From assembly GCA_004292695.1 (NCBI GenBank), contig RDXV01000003.1, forward strand, positions 1 through 64,000: a stretch of DNA of 64,000 nucleotides. The letters are read 5' to 3'. Made by a program: the position numbers and the translations under genes. The notes beneath the pieces are model-generated. The model was not told the origin of the DNA, made no database searches, and worked only from the letters and a program-made list of their open reading frames with translations. Each line of letters opens with the position of its first letter. Positions within the stretch are counted from its first letter, which is position 1. This document shows positions 57,211-64,000 of the stretch, in pieces. Source of the stretch: Nostocales cyanobacterium (GTDB taxonomy: Bacteria; Cyanobacteriota; Cyanobacteriia; Cyanobacteriales; Nostocaceae).

Positions 57211-57324
57211 TTTGTTATCTCCATCGGGATGAATAAAAACTATTCTTTAGTATACACATATTTTATCTATCAGATACCAAATATGGATAAGAATTTACGC
57301 AGATCAATTAAACATGATGTATCA

Positions 57325-58422
57325 CTAACGAGAATTTGCATCTGATAACTGTGGTCCCTTCAAACCCATTTCTACATTTTCTACCCTTGTACGCAACAGT
57401 TCTGAAGCCTTAAATAATGAAATCAAATCTTCAGCTAAAGCACGATAACACAACCTCTCAAAACGTCTCGGTTGTTCATACTCTCCTCTTTTATTTTCAG
57501 GTTCTAATTCTTCTGGTTCTTGAGTACGCCAATTTCTGGCTACAGATTGAAACATATAGGTAAGAACAGAAGATTCAATAATACCAATGTCCCGTAAACG
57601 TACAAGTAAAGCTGCACCACTCACCCGGTAAATTTTTTTCAGGTAAATCAATTCTTGATAACCTAAAGAATGGCGATGTTTACCTACTTCCTTTTCCAAA
57701 TGAAAACGAGGCATTAAAAAAGCTCCCGCAAATCTAGTTGCTGCTTTTTCTTCATCCTTATCAGATAAATATTGAGGATCAATCAACCGATGACATAATT
57801 CATGAGCAAGGGTTAGTCTTCTGCGCTCCAAGGAACATTTTTTGTTAACAACAATTACAGGTAAATCACATAAACCTACTGGTCTTTTGACAAGACAAGT
57901 AAAACCAGAAACCGCATTTGGTAAATCAACAATCAGAACTTTTAAGCCTTTCTCTTCTAAAAGTTCTGTCATATTAGGAATCGGATCAAAACCTAGTTTC
58001 CAATGATTGCGTAAATTGTTAGCTAAGTCTTCTGATTCCTCAATAGAATGAATTACTTTTAGTTGCTCAAAAGGCTGTTTCCAATTAGTACCATCTAGTT
58101 CTAAAATCTGCTCAATTTGCAAGTATCTTTCTACCCATTCAATCACTTCCGTTTCCACACGGGCGCGATCTTTTGCAGTGGTGCTTGCTTTGGTACGAAA
58201 ATCAACAGCAGTTAATTCAATTCCTTGACTATCCATTAAGTAACCCAAAGTTACCCCCAATGCTTTGCTTAAAGCAATCAAAACATCAGAACTAGGAGTC
58301 ATTTCACCGCGTTCATATTTACCTATCGCTTGTGCGGAAACTTTGCCACCCATAGCTTCGGCTAAACCACGCAGTGAGTAACCCGCTTTTTTTCGAGCTA
58401 GTTTAATACGAGTGCCAATCAT
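57325..58422 (-). CDS. XRE regulator fused to an ImmA/IrrE metallopeptidase
   Basis: 365 residues. Residues 4-62: XRE helix-turn-helix (IKLARKKAGYSLRGLAEAM, AQAIGKYERGEMTPSSD). Residues about 150-260: ImmA/IrrE zinc peptidase, with LAHELCHRL giving HExxH at 207-211 and downstream Glu in EEKAATRFAGAFLMP. Such fusions cleave or regulate repressors in phages, ICEs and DNA-damage control. It is divergent from the DUF2188 gene across a palindromic operator, so it probably represses that promoter and its own. Confidence 0.9.
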   Translation of the reverse strand: MIGTRIKLARKKAGYSLRGLAEAMGGKVSAQAIGKYERGEMTPSSDVLIALSKALGVTLGYLMDSQGIELTAVDFRTKASTTAKDRARVETEVIEWVERYLQIEQILELDGTNWKQPFEQLKVIHSIEESEDLANNLRNHWKLGFDPIPNMTELLEEKGLKVLIVDLPNAVSGFTCLVKRPVGLCDLPVIVVNKKCSLERRRLTLAHELCHRLIDPQYLSDKDEEKAATRFAGAFLMPRFHLEKEVGKHRHSLGYQELIYLKKIYRVSGAALLVRLRDIGIIESSVLTYMFQSVARNWRTQEPEELEPENKRGEYEQPRRFERLCYRALAEDLISLFKASELLRTRVENVEMGLKGPQLSDANSR

Positions 58423-58431
58423 GACGGTGGT

Positions 58432-58470
58432 TAGTTTACAAATTTATGTTAGTATATTTATTGTAAACTA
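58432..58470. promoter_or_regulatory. Inverted-repeat operator of the XRE-ImmA / DUF2188 promoter
   Basis: Perfect 9-bp arms TAGTTTACA and TGTAAACTA separated by 21 bases, centred between the divergent starts. Spacing of two helical turns suits two dimers or a looped tetramer of the XRE protein. Inference from position and symmetry. Confidence 0.65.
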
Positions 58471-58504
58471 TTATGGGAATAAAAAACCCCATAAAGGAGA
58501 CATT

Positions 58505-58723
58505 ATGTCAAAAGTCCATATCGTCCCACATAACGGCGCATGGGCGGTAAGAGTTGAAGGCGACCCCTTCCCATTGAGAATTTACCGAACTCAATACGGA
58601 GCGATTGACTTTGGAAAAAAAGTTGCCCAATCTTATTTTATGGAACTGGTCATTCATCGCTCCAATGGAAGATTTCGTGAGGCTTGGTCTTATGGAAATG
58701 ATCCATATCCCCCCAGAGGCTAA
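58505..58723 (+). CDS. DUF2188-like small protein
   Basis: 72 residues from ATG at 58505 with AAAGGAGA upstream. SKVHIVPHNGAWAVRVEGDP, then AIDFGKKVAQSYFMELVIHR and NGRFREAWSYGNDPYPPRG are the DUF2188 pattern. Divergent from an XRE-ImmA regulator, so perhaps part of a TA-like or prophage-like switch. Function unknown. Confidence 0.8.
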   Translation: MSKVHIVPHNGAWAVRVEGDPFPLRIYRTQYGAIDFGKKVAQSYFMELVIHRSNGRFREAWSYGNDPYPPRG

Positions 58724-58728
58724 ACAAG

Positions 58729-58760
58729 AAGCCCCAAAGATGTGGGAGTCTAAGGGGCTT
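58729..58760. terminator. Hairpin after the DUF2188 gene
   Basis: AAGCCCC and GGGGCTT arms with an 18-base loop, six bases after the stop. No T run follows, so it may be a processing or stabilising hairpin; the true terminator is probably the next one. Confidence 0.4.
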
Positions 58761-58781
58761 GAATAAATCAAATGGTATTTG

Positions 58782-58813
58782 AGGCTGTGGTAATATCTAC
58801 AGCCTTTTCTTTA
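58782..58813 (+). terminator. Rho-independent terminator of the DUF2188 gene
   Basis: AGGCTGT and ACAGCCT form a 7-bp stem with a 10-base loop, followed by TTTTCTTT. Confidence 0.75.
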
Positions 58814-58881
58814 ATTTTCAGTTTAACCCGTTTTACTACTAAAATTTATAAAATATTTATATTCTCCCACCCACTCCCACC

Positions 58882-59310
58882 ATGAACAAAACCATATTTC
58901 ACCTCGCCTTCCCCGTCACCAACATCCCCCAAACCAAAGAATTTTACATTGATGGTTTAGGCTGTATCCCCGGAAGAGAAAACCCCCACGCCTTAATTCT
59001 CAACCTTTACGGACATCAATTAGTTGCCCACATCACCAAAGAAATTTTAACACCCCAAAAAACTATTTACCCCCGACATTTCGGTTTAATTTTCACTCAA
59101 GAAACTGACTGGAAAGAATTACTAGAAACCGCAAAAACCAAACAATTAAATTTTAGAGAAGAACCTAAAAGCCGTTTCTTAGATTCTCCCCTAGAACATC
59201 ACACATTTTTTCTAGAAGATCCTTTTTACAACTTAATGGAATTCAAATATTATCGTTATCCAGAAGCAATTTTTGGCAGTTCTGAATATACAGAAATTGG
59301 TGATAGGTGA
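58882..59310 (+). CDS. VOC-family (glyoxalase/dioxygenase fold) protein
   Basis: 142 residues, two beta-alpha-beta-beta-beta halves. TIFHLAFPVTNIPQTKEFYI begins the first, and HTFFLEDPFYNLMEFKYY ends the second, with the usual metal-ligand Glu in LMEFK. His near residues 7 and 90 could be further ligands. Enzyme activity unknown. Its codons are unusually C-rich (CCC, CAC) at the start. The end (GIGDR-like, stop TGA) runs into a GTGACTG repeat. Confidence 0.85.
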   Translation: MNKTIFHLAFPVTNIPQTKEFYIDGLGCIPGRENPHALILNLYGHQLVAHITKEILTPQKTIYPRHFGLIFTQETDWKELLETAKTKQLNFREEPKSRFLDSPLEHHTFFLEDPFYNLMEFKYYRYPEAIFGSSEYTEIGDR

Positions 59311-59329
59311 CTGGGGACTGGGAAGATGA

Positions 59330-59397
59330 ATAACCCAATGCCCAATGCCCAATGCCCAATGCCCAATAACTAATAACTAATAACTAATAACTAATAG
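59330..59397. repeat. Two STRR tracts between the VOC and lipase genes
   Basis: CCAATGC repeated four to five times, then TAACTAA repeated five to six times. The second tract runs through the stop codon of the lipase gene on the minus strand. Confidence 0.9.
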
Positions 59398-60019
59398 GTT
59401 CATCTAATGCTGCTGCTACTACTTCAAAAGTTCTCTTATCTGTTAACATCCAAGGATGCAGGGCAACGGGTATAATAAATTCCTTACCCACAGGTATTCT
59501 TGAACTTTCAGCAGGGACAATCATTAAATCATAAGGTGTCCAAATAGATGTAAAATTCAACTTTTTCAACATCTCTATATCGGAATTTAAGTCATTTAAA
59601 AAATCACTATCAGGCTGCATTTGTAAAGCACCCTTTAACCAGGCTAAATATGCAATATTTGTGCCATTATGTGGTGAAGAAATAGTAATAAATCTCTTAA
59701 CTCTTTCTATTCCCCCCAATCTTTGAATATAATAACGGCTAACAATTCCCCCCATACTAAAACCCACTATGTCTAATGGTTGTTCTGGTGCAAAGTTGGT
59801 GTTTACATAATTTGCTACTTGTTGCGCTAGTTTGTCTAAAAGCTCAGAACCGTTATTAGGAATTAAATCAAGCGCAGAAACTATCCTACCCTGTTTTCCC
59901 AGGTAACGCGCCATTTTATTAAAAACCGCGCCTGTATCGTTAATTCCATGTACCAGTAAAACAGGGTTACGTCTTTTTTCTTTTAAAATAGGACTGTGCT
60001 TTTTTGTTTTGTTATCCAT
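59384..60019 (-). CDS. Alpha/beta-hydrolase, LipA-like lipase
   Basis: 211 residues from ATG at 60019 (AAGAG seven bases upstream); in-frame ATG at 60064 and TTG at 60073 would add 15 to 18 residues. NPVLLVHGINDTGAVF is the oxyanion-hole region, DIVGFSMGGIVSRYY the nucleophile elbow (G-F-S-M-G), and VALHPWMLTDKR the probable catalytic His. Cytoplasmic by sequence. The last three residues and the TAG stop are encoded by an STRR (TTAGTTA units). Confidence 0.85.
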   Translation of the reverse strand: MDNKTKKHSPILKEKRRNPVLLVHGINDTGAVFNKMARYLGKQGRIVSALDLIPNNGSELLDKLAQQVANYVNTNFAPEQPLDIVGFSMGGIVSRYYIQRLGGIERVKRFITISSPHNGTNIAYLAWLKGALQMQPDSDFLNDLNSDIEMLKKLNFTSIWTPYDLMIVPAESSRIPVGKEFIIPVALHPWMLTDKRTFEVVAAALDEPISY

Positions 60020-60426
60020 AGTAATACTCTTAAAATAAATCTGTGAAAATTTGTCAGTATTCATGAAATCCAATTTTAGGAGATTCTGTAGAAAATATAA
60101 CCAAGTACCAAAGCTATTGGTATCAAGGCTGTGACAGTTTGTGCAGTTACTTAGTTATTATTAATTTTTATTAAGAAAAGTCTCATAATCTTGCTTATAG
60201 ATACGGTAAGATTTAATAATGATTTGGCAGTCTTTCTGGGTTATTTTGCAGTTGTAATGAAGTCATAACAACTACCCCAGAGAATGACTACAAGGTGATT
60301 AAGTAAAAATCCCTAAAATTATTACCGTTAGCAATTTTGGCAACAAATGTAAAATTATGTTGCGATAGTTAACAAATAAGGTAAAACTGTAAAATTTTCA
60401 CAACATTAACAACAGGAGAAAAAGTC
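60020..60426. other. Gene-free divergent promoter region
   Basis: 407 bases between the lipase and the low-complexity protein gene. TACCAA/TTGGTA arms near 60106 form a small hairpin, and TACGGTAAGAT near 60200 may belong to a promoter. No gene seen, apart from the possible longer lipase N-terminus. Confidence 0.45.
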
Positions 60427-60813
60427 ATGTTTGGATTTATCAAAAAGTTAATTGGTGGTATTTTTGGTTTCCTGGGTGGTTTGTTTGGCAAAAAAAATGA
60501 ATTTTACTTAGAACTCAAAGAAGAAGCAGGAGAAACAGCAGCAGCGCCCGCACCAGCGCCCAAAGCAGAACCCGCTACAGTAACCACAGCAGAACCTGTG
60601 AAAGCAGAGAAAGCACAACCAGCGAAGGTAGAGAAAGCAAAACCAGCTAAACCAGAACCAGTAAAAGCAGCTAAAGCAGAACCCGCACCAGCAGCAGAAA
60701 CAACTTTTGCACCCAAATATTTACTATCTACAGGTTCTAGTTCTCGTCGTCGTCCTGGTGCTAATATGAATAGCTTTTTAGACATGGCACGTCAAGTTAA
60801 AGTACCTGGATAA
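60427..60813 (+). CDS. Low-complexity Ala/Pro/Lys-rich protein with amphipathic N-terminal helix
   Basis: 128 residues. N-terminus FGFIKKLIGGIFGFLGGLFG looks like a membrane-surface amphipathic helix. Then an acidic patch, a 60-residue A/P/K/E tract (KAEPATVTTAEPVKAEKAQP), and a conserved-looking C-terminus SSSRRRPGANMNSFLDMARQ. ACAGGAGAAAAAGTC precedes the ATG, a good ribosome site. I know no family for it. It could be a membrane-tethered linker protein. Confidence 0.7.
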   Translation: MFGFIKKLIGGIFGFLGGLFGKKNEFYLELKEEAGETAAAPAPAPKAEPATVTTAEPVKAEKAQPAKVEKAKPAKPEPVKAAKAEPAPAAETTFAPKYLLSTGSSSRRRPGANMNSFLDMARQVKVPG

Positions 60814-60842
60814 ATTTGGTATTTACTAATTATTAATAAAGT

Positions 60843-60892
60843 TGGTCAATCAGTTTTTATTTGTGAATAAAGTCAAATTCTTTGATTGACCA
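60843..60892. terminator. Long-loop hairpin between convergent genes
   Basis: TGGTCAATCA and TGATTGACCA are perfect 10-bp inverted arms around a 30-base AT-rich loop. It sits between two convergent stop codons and is likely a bidirectional terminator or stabilising hairpin. Confidence 0.55.
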
Positions 60893-60897
60893 TTCCC

Positions 60898-61983
60898 CTA
60901 TTTTGATTCGTCATTTCTGGTAAAAATGATTCCACTGTATAAATGAAAAGCTGAATCCCAATTGCTTTTCTCTTTCCTGTAAATTTGGATGTTAGCAGGG
61001 ATTTTATTTAGGGTTTCTGTTTGATCCAAAACCCCTTCTCCGAAAGGTTGAAACTCTGACCATACTTGAGTATTAGTAGTGTTTTCATTAATCCAGCTAA
61101 TTAAATTATTCCAATTAATTCTCATGGTGTTTTGTGTAGCATTGGGTGAAATTTCTAAACCCTGTTGAAAATCGTAACCACTGTCATAAATTCTTAAAAT
61201 ACTGCGTCTTTCGGGTAAGTGTAAATCGCAAAAGTGAGCATAATCTTGAGTTTGGGTTTTCCGTTCTAATTTACCCCGAACATTCAAATCAACAACTTCT
61301 TCAAAAATAGGTAATAAACCCATTACTTTAGCTGTTACTTCTGACCAAGAAAAACTCAAAGAACCCATTTGATTATTGTTACTCGTACAGACAACATGAG
61401 GGTTTTTAGAAGATTGAGAAAAGTATTTAACTTGATAAACTTGAATATTTTGAATGTGTGATAATTTCAACCAAAAACAGGAAATTCCGGCTTGTTGTAA
61501 TTGTTTACCATAAAACTGCATTTCCCCAATTTTACCAATACGATAAACTCGCCAAGCACGACTAGGTAAAACTAACCTAGCAGAATATGGGTCAATTTGC
61601 ATAATTTTAGCAAATTCTTTTGCCGCTAAAGTTCTTTGTTCACTGTTAATGTTAGTTGGTTCTAAAACTAAAATTCCCTGTTCAGCATTAGTTGGTTCTG
61701 CGGTTGCTTCTGCAATAGCTTGTTTTCTTTCTGCTTTTTCTGCATCTTCCAAACGTTGTAAACCCTGACGTGCTTGGGACAAAATTTTATTATTAATTGT
61801 TACCTTTAATAGTTGACGATAAATTTTTTCTGCTTCCTGACGTTTCCCGGAAACTTCCTGTAATTTCGCTACATATAAATGTACCCAAGGATCATCAGGT
61901 GATTTTTTAATTAATGGTTTGAGTAATTTAGCTGCGGTTTGGTAGTCTTGACGTTCCAAGGCGGTGTTAACTTCTTCTAACAT
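60898..61983 (-). CDS. TPR-containing protein, cyanobacterial family
   Basis: 361 residues. Residues 1-75 are two TPR-like units (LERQDYQTAAKLLKPLIKKS, WVHLYVAKLQEVSGKRQEAE). The C-terminal 260 residues are a strand-rich domain of unknown fold (LVLPSRAWRVYRIGKIGEMQ, YDSGYDFQQGLEIS). Five bases after rsmE on the same strand, so co-transcribed with it; a partner in ribosome or RNA work cannot be shown from sequence. Confidence 0.75.
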   Translation of the reverse strand: MLEEVNTALERQDYQTAAKLLKPLIKKSPDDPWVHLYVAKLQEVSGKRQEAEKIYRQLLKVTINNKILSQARQGLQRLEDAEKAERKQAIAEATAEPTNAEQGILVLEPTNINSEQRTLAAKEFAKIMQIDPYSARLVLPSRAWRVYRIGKIGEMQFYGKQLQQAGISCFWLKLSHIQNIQVYQVKYFSQSSKNPHVVCTSNNNQMGSLSFSWSEVTAKVMGLLPIFEEVVDLNVRGKLERKTQTQDYAHFCDLHLPERRSILRIYDSGYDFQQGLEISPNATQNTMRINWNNLISWINENTTNTQVWSEFQPFGEGVLDQTETLNKIPANIQIYRKEKSNWDSAFHLYSGIIFTRNDESK

Positions 61984-61988
61984 AACTT

Positions 61989-62696
61989 TTATACTTCATG
62001 AATAGCGGTAATTAAGGATAAGGCAACTATGGGAGCGGTGACAGCGCGGAGGATACGACGACCCAGGGAAACGGGCTGAAATCCTGATTCTATGGCTATT
62101 TCTAGTTCTGTATCTGTCCATCCTCCTTCGGGTCCAATGGCGATGATCATTTCTGGTAAGGAATTATTAATTACCTTAGTTAAATGGGGATATTCACCAC
62201 GTGCTTCACAGATATAACGATGATTTATTTGACATTCACTAATGGCAGTTTTAAAAGATACAGGTTCTAAGATAGTGGGAACAAAAGCCCTTTCTGACTG
62301 TTCAGAGGCTTCTGTGGCTATGCGTTGCCAACGTTCTAGTTTTTGGGAACTGGGTTTTAATAAGGTGCGATCGCTCAACACAGGTAAAATATAAGTTACA
62401 CCCAATTCAGTACAACAACGGACAATATCATCAAAACCATTGCCTTTGGGTAGTGCCATCATTAAAGTGATAGATACTGGTAGTTCTGTTTTTACCTCCA
62501 ATGGTTCTAAAATATGGGCTTTTTCTGCTGTTAACTGTGCTAACCACCATTTACCTTTGCCATCCATTACAATAAATTTATCCCCATCTCCTAACCGCAA
62601 CACCCTGAGTAAATAATGTTTTTGTTGTGGTGTTAAGATAATAGATGTTTCTTGGATTTGGGAATTGTTGATGGTAATGCGTTGAAGTTGGGACAT
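61989..62696 (-). CDS. rsmE: 16S rRNA (uracil-1498-N3)-methyltransferase
   Basis: 235 residues with a PUA-like N-terminal domain (QKHYLLRVLRLGDGDKFIVM) and a SPOUT knot (MIIAIGPEGGWTDTELEIA, VSLGRRILRAVTAPIVALS), the RsmE signatures. ALPKGNGFDDIVRCCTELGV is typical. Methylates U1498 of 16S rRNA. Confidence 0.95.
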   Translation of the reverse strand: MSQLQRITINNSQIQETSIILTPQQKHYLLRVLRLGDGDKFIVMDGKGKWWLAQLTAEKAHILEPLEVKTELPVSITLMMALPKGNGFDDIVRCCTELGVTYILPVLSDRTLLKPSSQKLERWQRIATEASEQSERAFVPTILEPVSFKTAISECQINHRYICEARGEYPHLTKVINNSLPEMIIAIGPEGGWTDTELEIAIESGFQPVSLGRRILRAVTAPIVALSLITAIHEV

Positions 62697-63145
62697 AGTA
62701 GATATTTTTGCAGTTCAGGGATTTTGAAAACCTCTGATATTGAATTTTTAACTATTGTATATAAGTTACCCAAAAATTAGAGAATAATTAACTATTCCAG
62801 GCACAAAGAACATAAAGGAGAGAAAAGGAAGCATCCCAAATGTGTAAATTTATTTTGATCTCACAGAAAAAATGATCCAAGGTCTTGATATGATTGAACC
62901 GCAAAGGACACAAAGAACACAAAGGTAAGAGAGTTTAAGAGATTTTTTAGTTTTGCGGCGGTTATTTTTTCTGGCTTTGGGATGCGGATAGAGAAAAGTA
63001 TTTTTACTTATTGTGGTTTGATTATCAAATTATATTTTTAAGACTGTAAATTTGATGATTTTTAAATTAAATTGAATAATATTAAAAATGTGTCTATATA
63101 ACTGTTATTTAATTTTTGCACAAAACTCATTCAGGTCAAACTAAA
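62697..63145. other. Gene-free region with a dispersed repeat
   Basis: 449 bases between rsmE and queD (divergent). It holds copy 2 of the ACCGCAAAG repeat (62892-62996). The remainder is AT-rich without a recognisable feature. Confidence 0.5.
62892..62996. repeat. Dispersed ~100-bp repeat beginning ACCGCAAAGGACAC, copy 2
   Basis: Matches 20951-21045 in order: ACCGCAAAGGACACAAAG, CAAAGGTAAGAGAG, GAGATTTTTTAGT, then GGGATGCGGAT. No coding capacity. Confidence 0.7.
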
Positions 63146-63535
63146 ATGCCAAAATGGAAATTATCTACAGAATTTAGCTTTGATAGCGCCCACTTCATCA
63201 AGGACTATAATGGACCTTGTGGGAGAATGCACGGTCACACTTACAAGGTCAGAGTAGAGGTACAATCATCACAGTTACATTCTTCCGAATATTGTCCTCA
63301 TCCGGTGATGATAGCTGATTTTAGAAGTTTACGGTGGGCAAAAAAAGATGTTACCCAAGGGGGGTTAGATCACTGTGTTCTCAACGAAGTGTTACCACCG
63401 GAATATGAAACTACTGCGGAGATGATCGCTAAGTATATTTATGATGAAACTAAAAAGCGATTACCTACAGATGTAAAACTCAAAGTGGCAGTGTCAGAAA
63501 CGCCTAATTCGTGGGCTGAATATGAGGATGATTAA
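63146..63535 (+). CDS. queD: 6-carboxytetrahydropterin synthase family protein
   Basis: 129 residues from ATG at 63146. FSFDSAHFIKDYNGPCGRMH and GHTYKVRVEV contain Cys25 and the zinc His29/His31 (CxxxHGH), the QueD type of active site. LDHCVLNEVLPPEYETTAEM and the closing VSETPNSWAEYE complete the pattern. Converts 7,8-dihydroneopterin triphosphate to 6-carboxytetrahydropterin for queuosine. Confidence 0.9.
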   Translation: MPKWKLSTEFSFDSAHFIKDYNGPCGRMHGHTYKVRVEVQSSQLHSSEYCPHPVMIADFRSLRWAKKDVTQGGLDHCVLNEVLPPEYETTAEMIAKYIYDETKKRLPTDVKLKVAVSETPNSWAEYEDD

Positions 63536-63597
63536 GAACAATTTTTTGCAGATTCTCATGGTTTAATTTTTAAGGTGATAATTAATAACTATGAGAT

Positions 63598-64000
63598 ATG
63601 CAGCAAAAATCAGCCGCCTTAAAGTTTGTAATTTTACTTGGTTTTGTTAGTCTCTGTGCCGATGCCACCTATGAGGGGGCGCGTAGTATTACGGGGGCTT
63701 ATCTAGAAGTATTAGGTTCTAGTGGCACGGCAGTAGGACTCATAGCGGGTTTTGGGGAACTGATAGGTTATGGGTTTCGCTTAGTTATCGGTTATCTCAG
63801 TGATCAAACTCGCAAATATTGGGGAATTACAACTTTAGGCTACATTTTAAATACGGCAGTTGTTCCATTTTTAGCCTTAGCAGGGAGGTGGGAAGTAGCC
63901 GCAGGTTTGATGATGGCTGAACGTACTGGTAAAGCTATCCGTACCCCTCCCAGGGATGCCCTGTTATCCTATGGTGTGAGTCAAATTGGGAGAGGGTTTG
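63598..64000 (+). CDS. MFS transporter, 5' part (cut by the window edge)
   Basis: 134 codons from ATG at 63598, running off the window. FVILLGFVSLCADATYEGAR, VGLIAGFGELIGYGFRLVIG, then YLSDQTRKYWGITTLGY (the MFS loop 2-3 motif) and AERTGKAIRTPPRDALLS match an MFS subfamily of uncharacterised transporters common in cyanobacteria. Substrate unknown. Confidence 0.85.
   Translation, partial: MQQKSAALKFVILLGFVSLCADATYEGARSITGAYLEVLGSSGTAVGLIAGFGELIGYGFRLVIGYLSDQTRKYWGITTLGYILNTAVVPFLALAGRWEVAAGLMMAERTGKAIRTPPRDALLSYGVSQIGRGF

Overview
The window is a 64 kb piece of an AT-rich cyanobacterial chromosome, most likely from a heterocyst-forming (Nostocales) genome. The evidence is the cyanobacterial atp operon order (I, a, c, b', b, delta, alpha, gamma, without beta/epsilon), a Rubisco activase carrying a C-terminal SSU-like domain, a bilin-binding GAF protein, an SLH-OprB type iron porin, about twenty HIP1 octamers (GCGATCGC), and many 7-bp short tandem repeats (STRRs) and small palindromic repeats typical of Nostocales. 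I found no rRNA, tRNA or CRISPR array and no complete IS with a transposase.

Layout. 0-6 kb: truncated phytochrome-type GAF protein, a fused sugar-nucleotidyltransferase/phosphomutase-like protein, small conserved genes, a DUF6888/DUF6887 pair and a Uma2 nuclease-like gene. 6-15.6 kb: a type 2 lanthipeptide cluster on the minus strand (LanM, C39-ABC exporter, one precursor, HlyD adaptor), divergent from an iron-uptake-type porin; Fur-box-like sites lie in the shared divergent promoter and upstream of the precursor. 15.8-23.4 kb: pheT, pyrB, a Uma2 gene, toxin-antitoxin pieces and dispersed repeats. 23.5-30 kb: the atp operon, its spacers filled with STRRs. 30-34.8 kb: a methyltransferase, a RelE-type TA pair, a pentapeptide protein, and a toxin-tip plus Imm30-like immunity cassette lying between two 187-bp MITE copies. 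34.7-38.4 kb: cobK, a DUF1636 protein, a small outer-membrane barrel protein and an ABC-F ATPase. 38.5-41.7 kb: a compact defence-like block (VapBC-like pair, then an overlapping AAA ATPase/TOPRIM DUF4276 pair). 41.8-46.6 kb: gpmI, secG, a matrixin-like protease, a DUF29 protein and the Rubisco activase. 46.7-55 kb: a PEP-CTERM-like protein, Uma2 genes, a CsgG-like protein, a cNMP-domain/degenerate-C39 ABC exporter overlapping a parvulin, and a DUF92/VTE6-like kinase. 55-59 kb: an Rpn-type nuclease, a VapBC pair, a KTSC protein, and an XRE-ImmA/IrrE gene divergent from a DUF2188 gene with a clear inverted-repeat operator. 58.9-64 kb: VOC protein, lipase, a low-complexity A/P/K protein, a TPR protein plus rsmE, queD, and the start of an MFS transporter cut by the window edge.

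The strongest candidates for an undescribed system are: (1) the lanthipeptide cluster that appears to be under Fur (iron) control together with an iron porin; (2) the ATPase/DUF4276 pair with its adjacent TA genes as a possible anti-phage module; (3) the MITE-bracketed toxin-tip/immunity cassette, whose toxin open frame has a Shine-Dalgarno but only a non-canonical ATT at the start position. A recurring theme is that dispersed repeats supply the last codons and stop of genes (orphan VapB-like antitoxin, DUF1636 protein, lipase, small barrel protein) or sit inside coding sequence (an STRR in the exporter linker, a palindrome in an antitoxin remnant).
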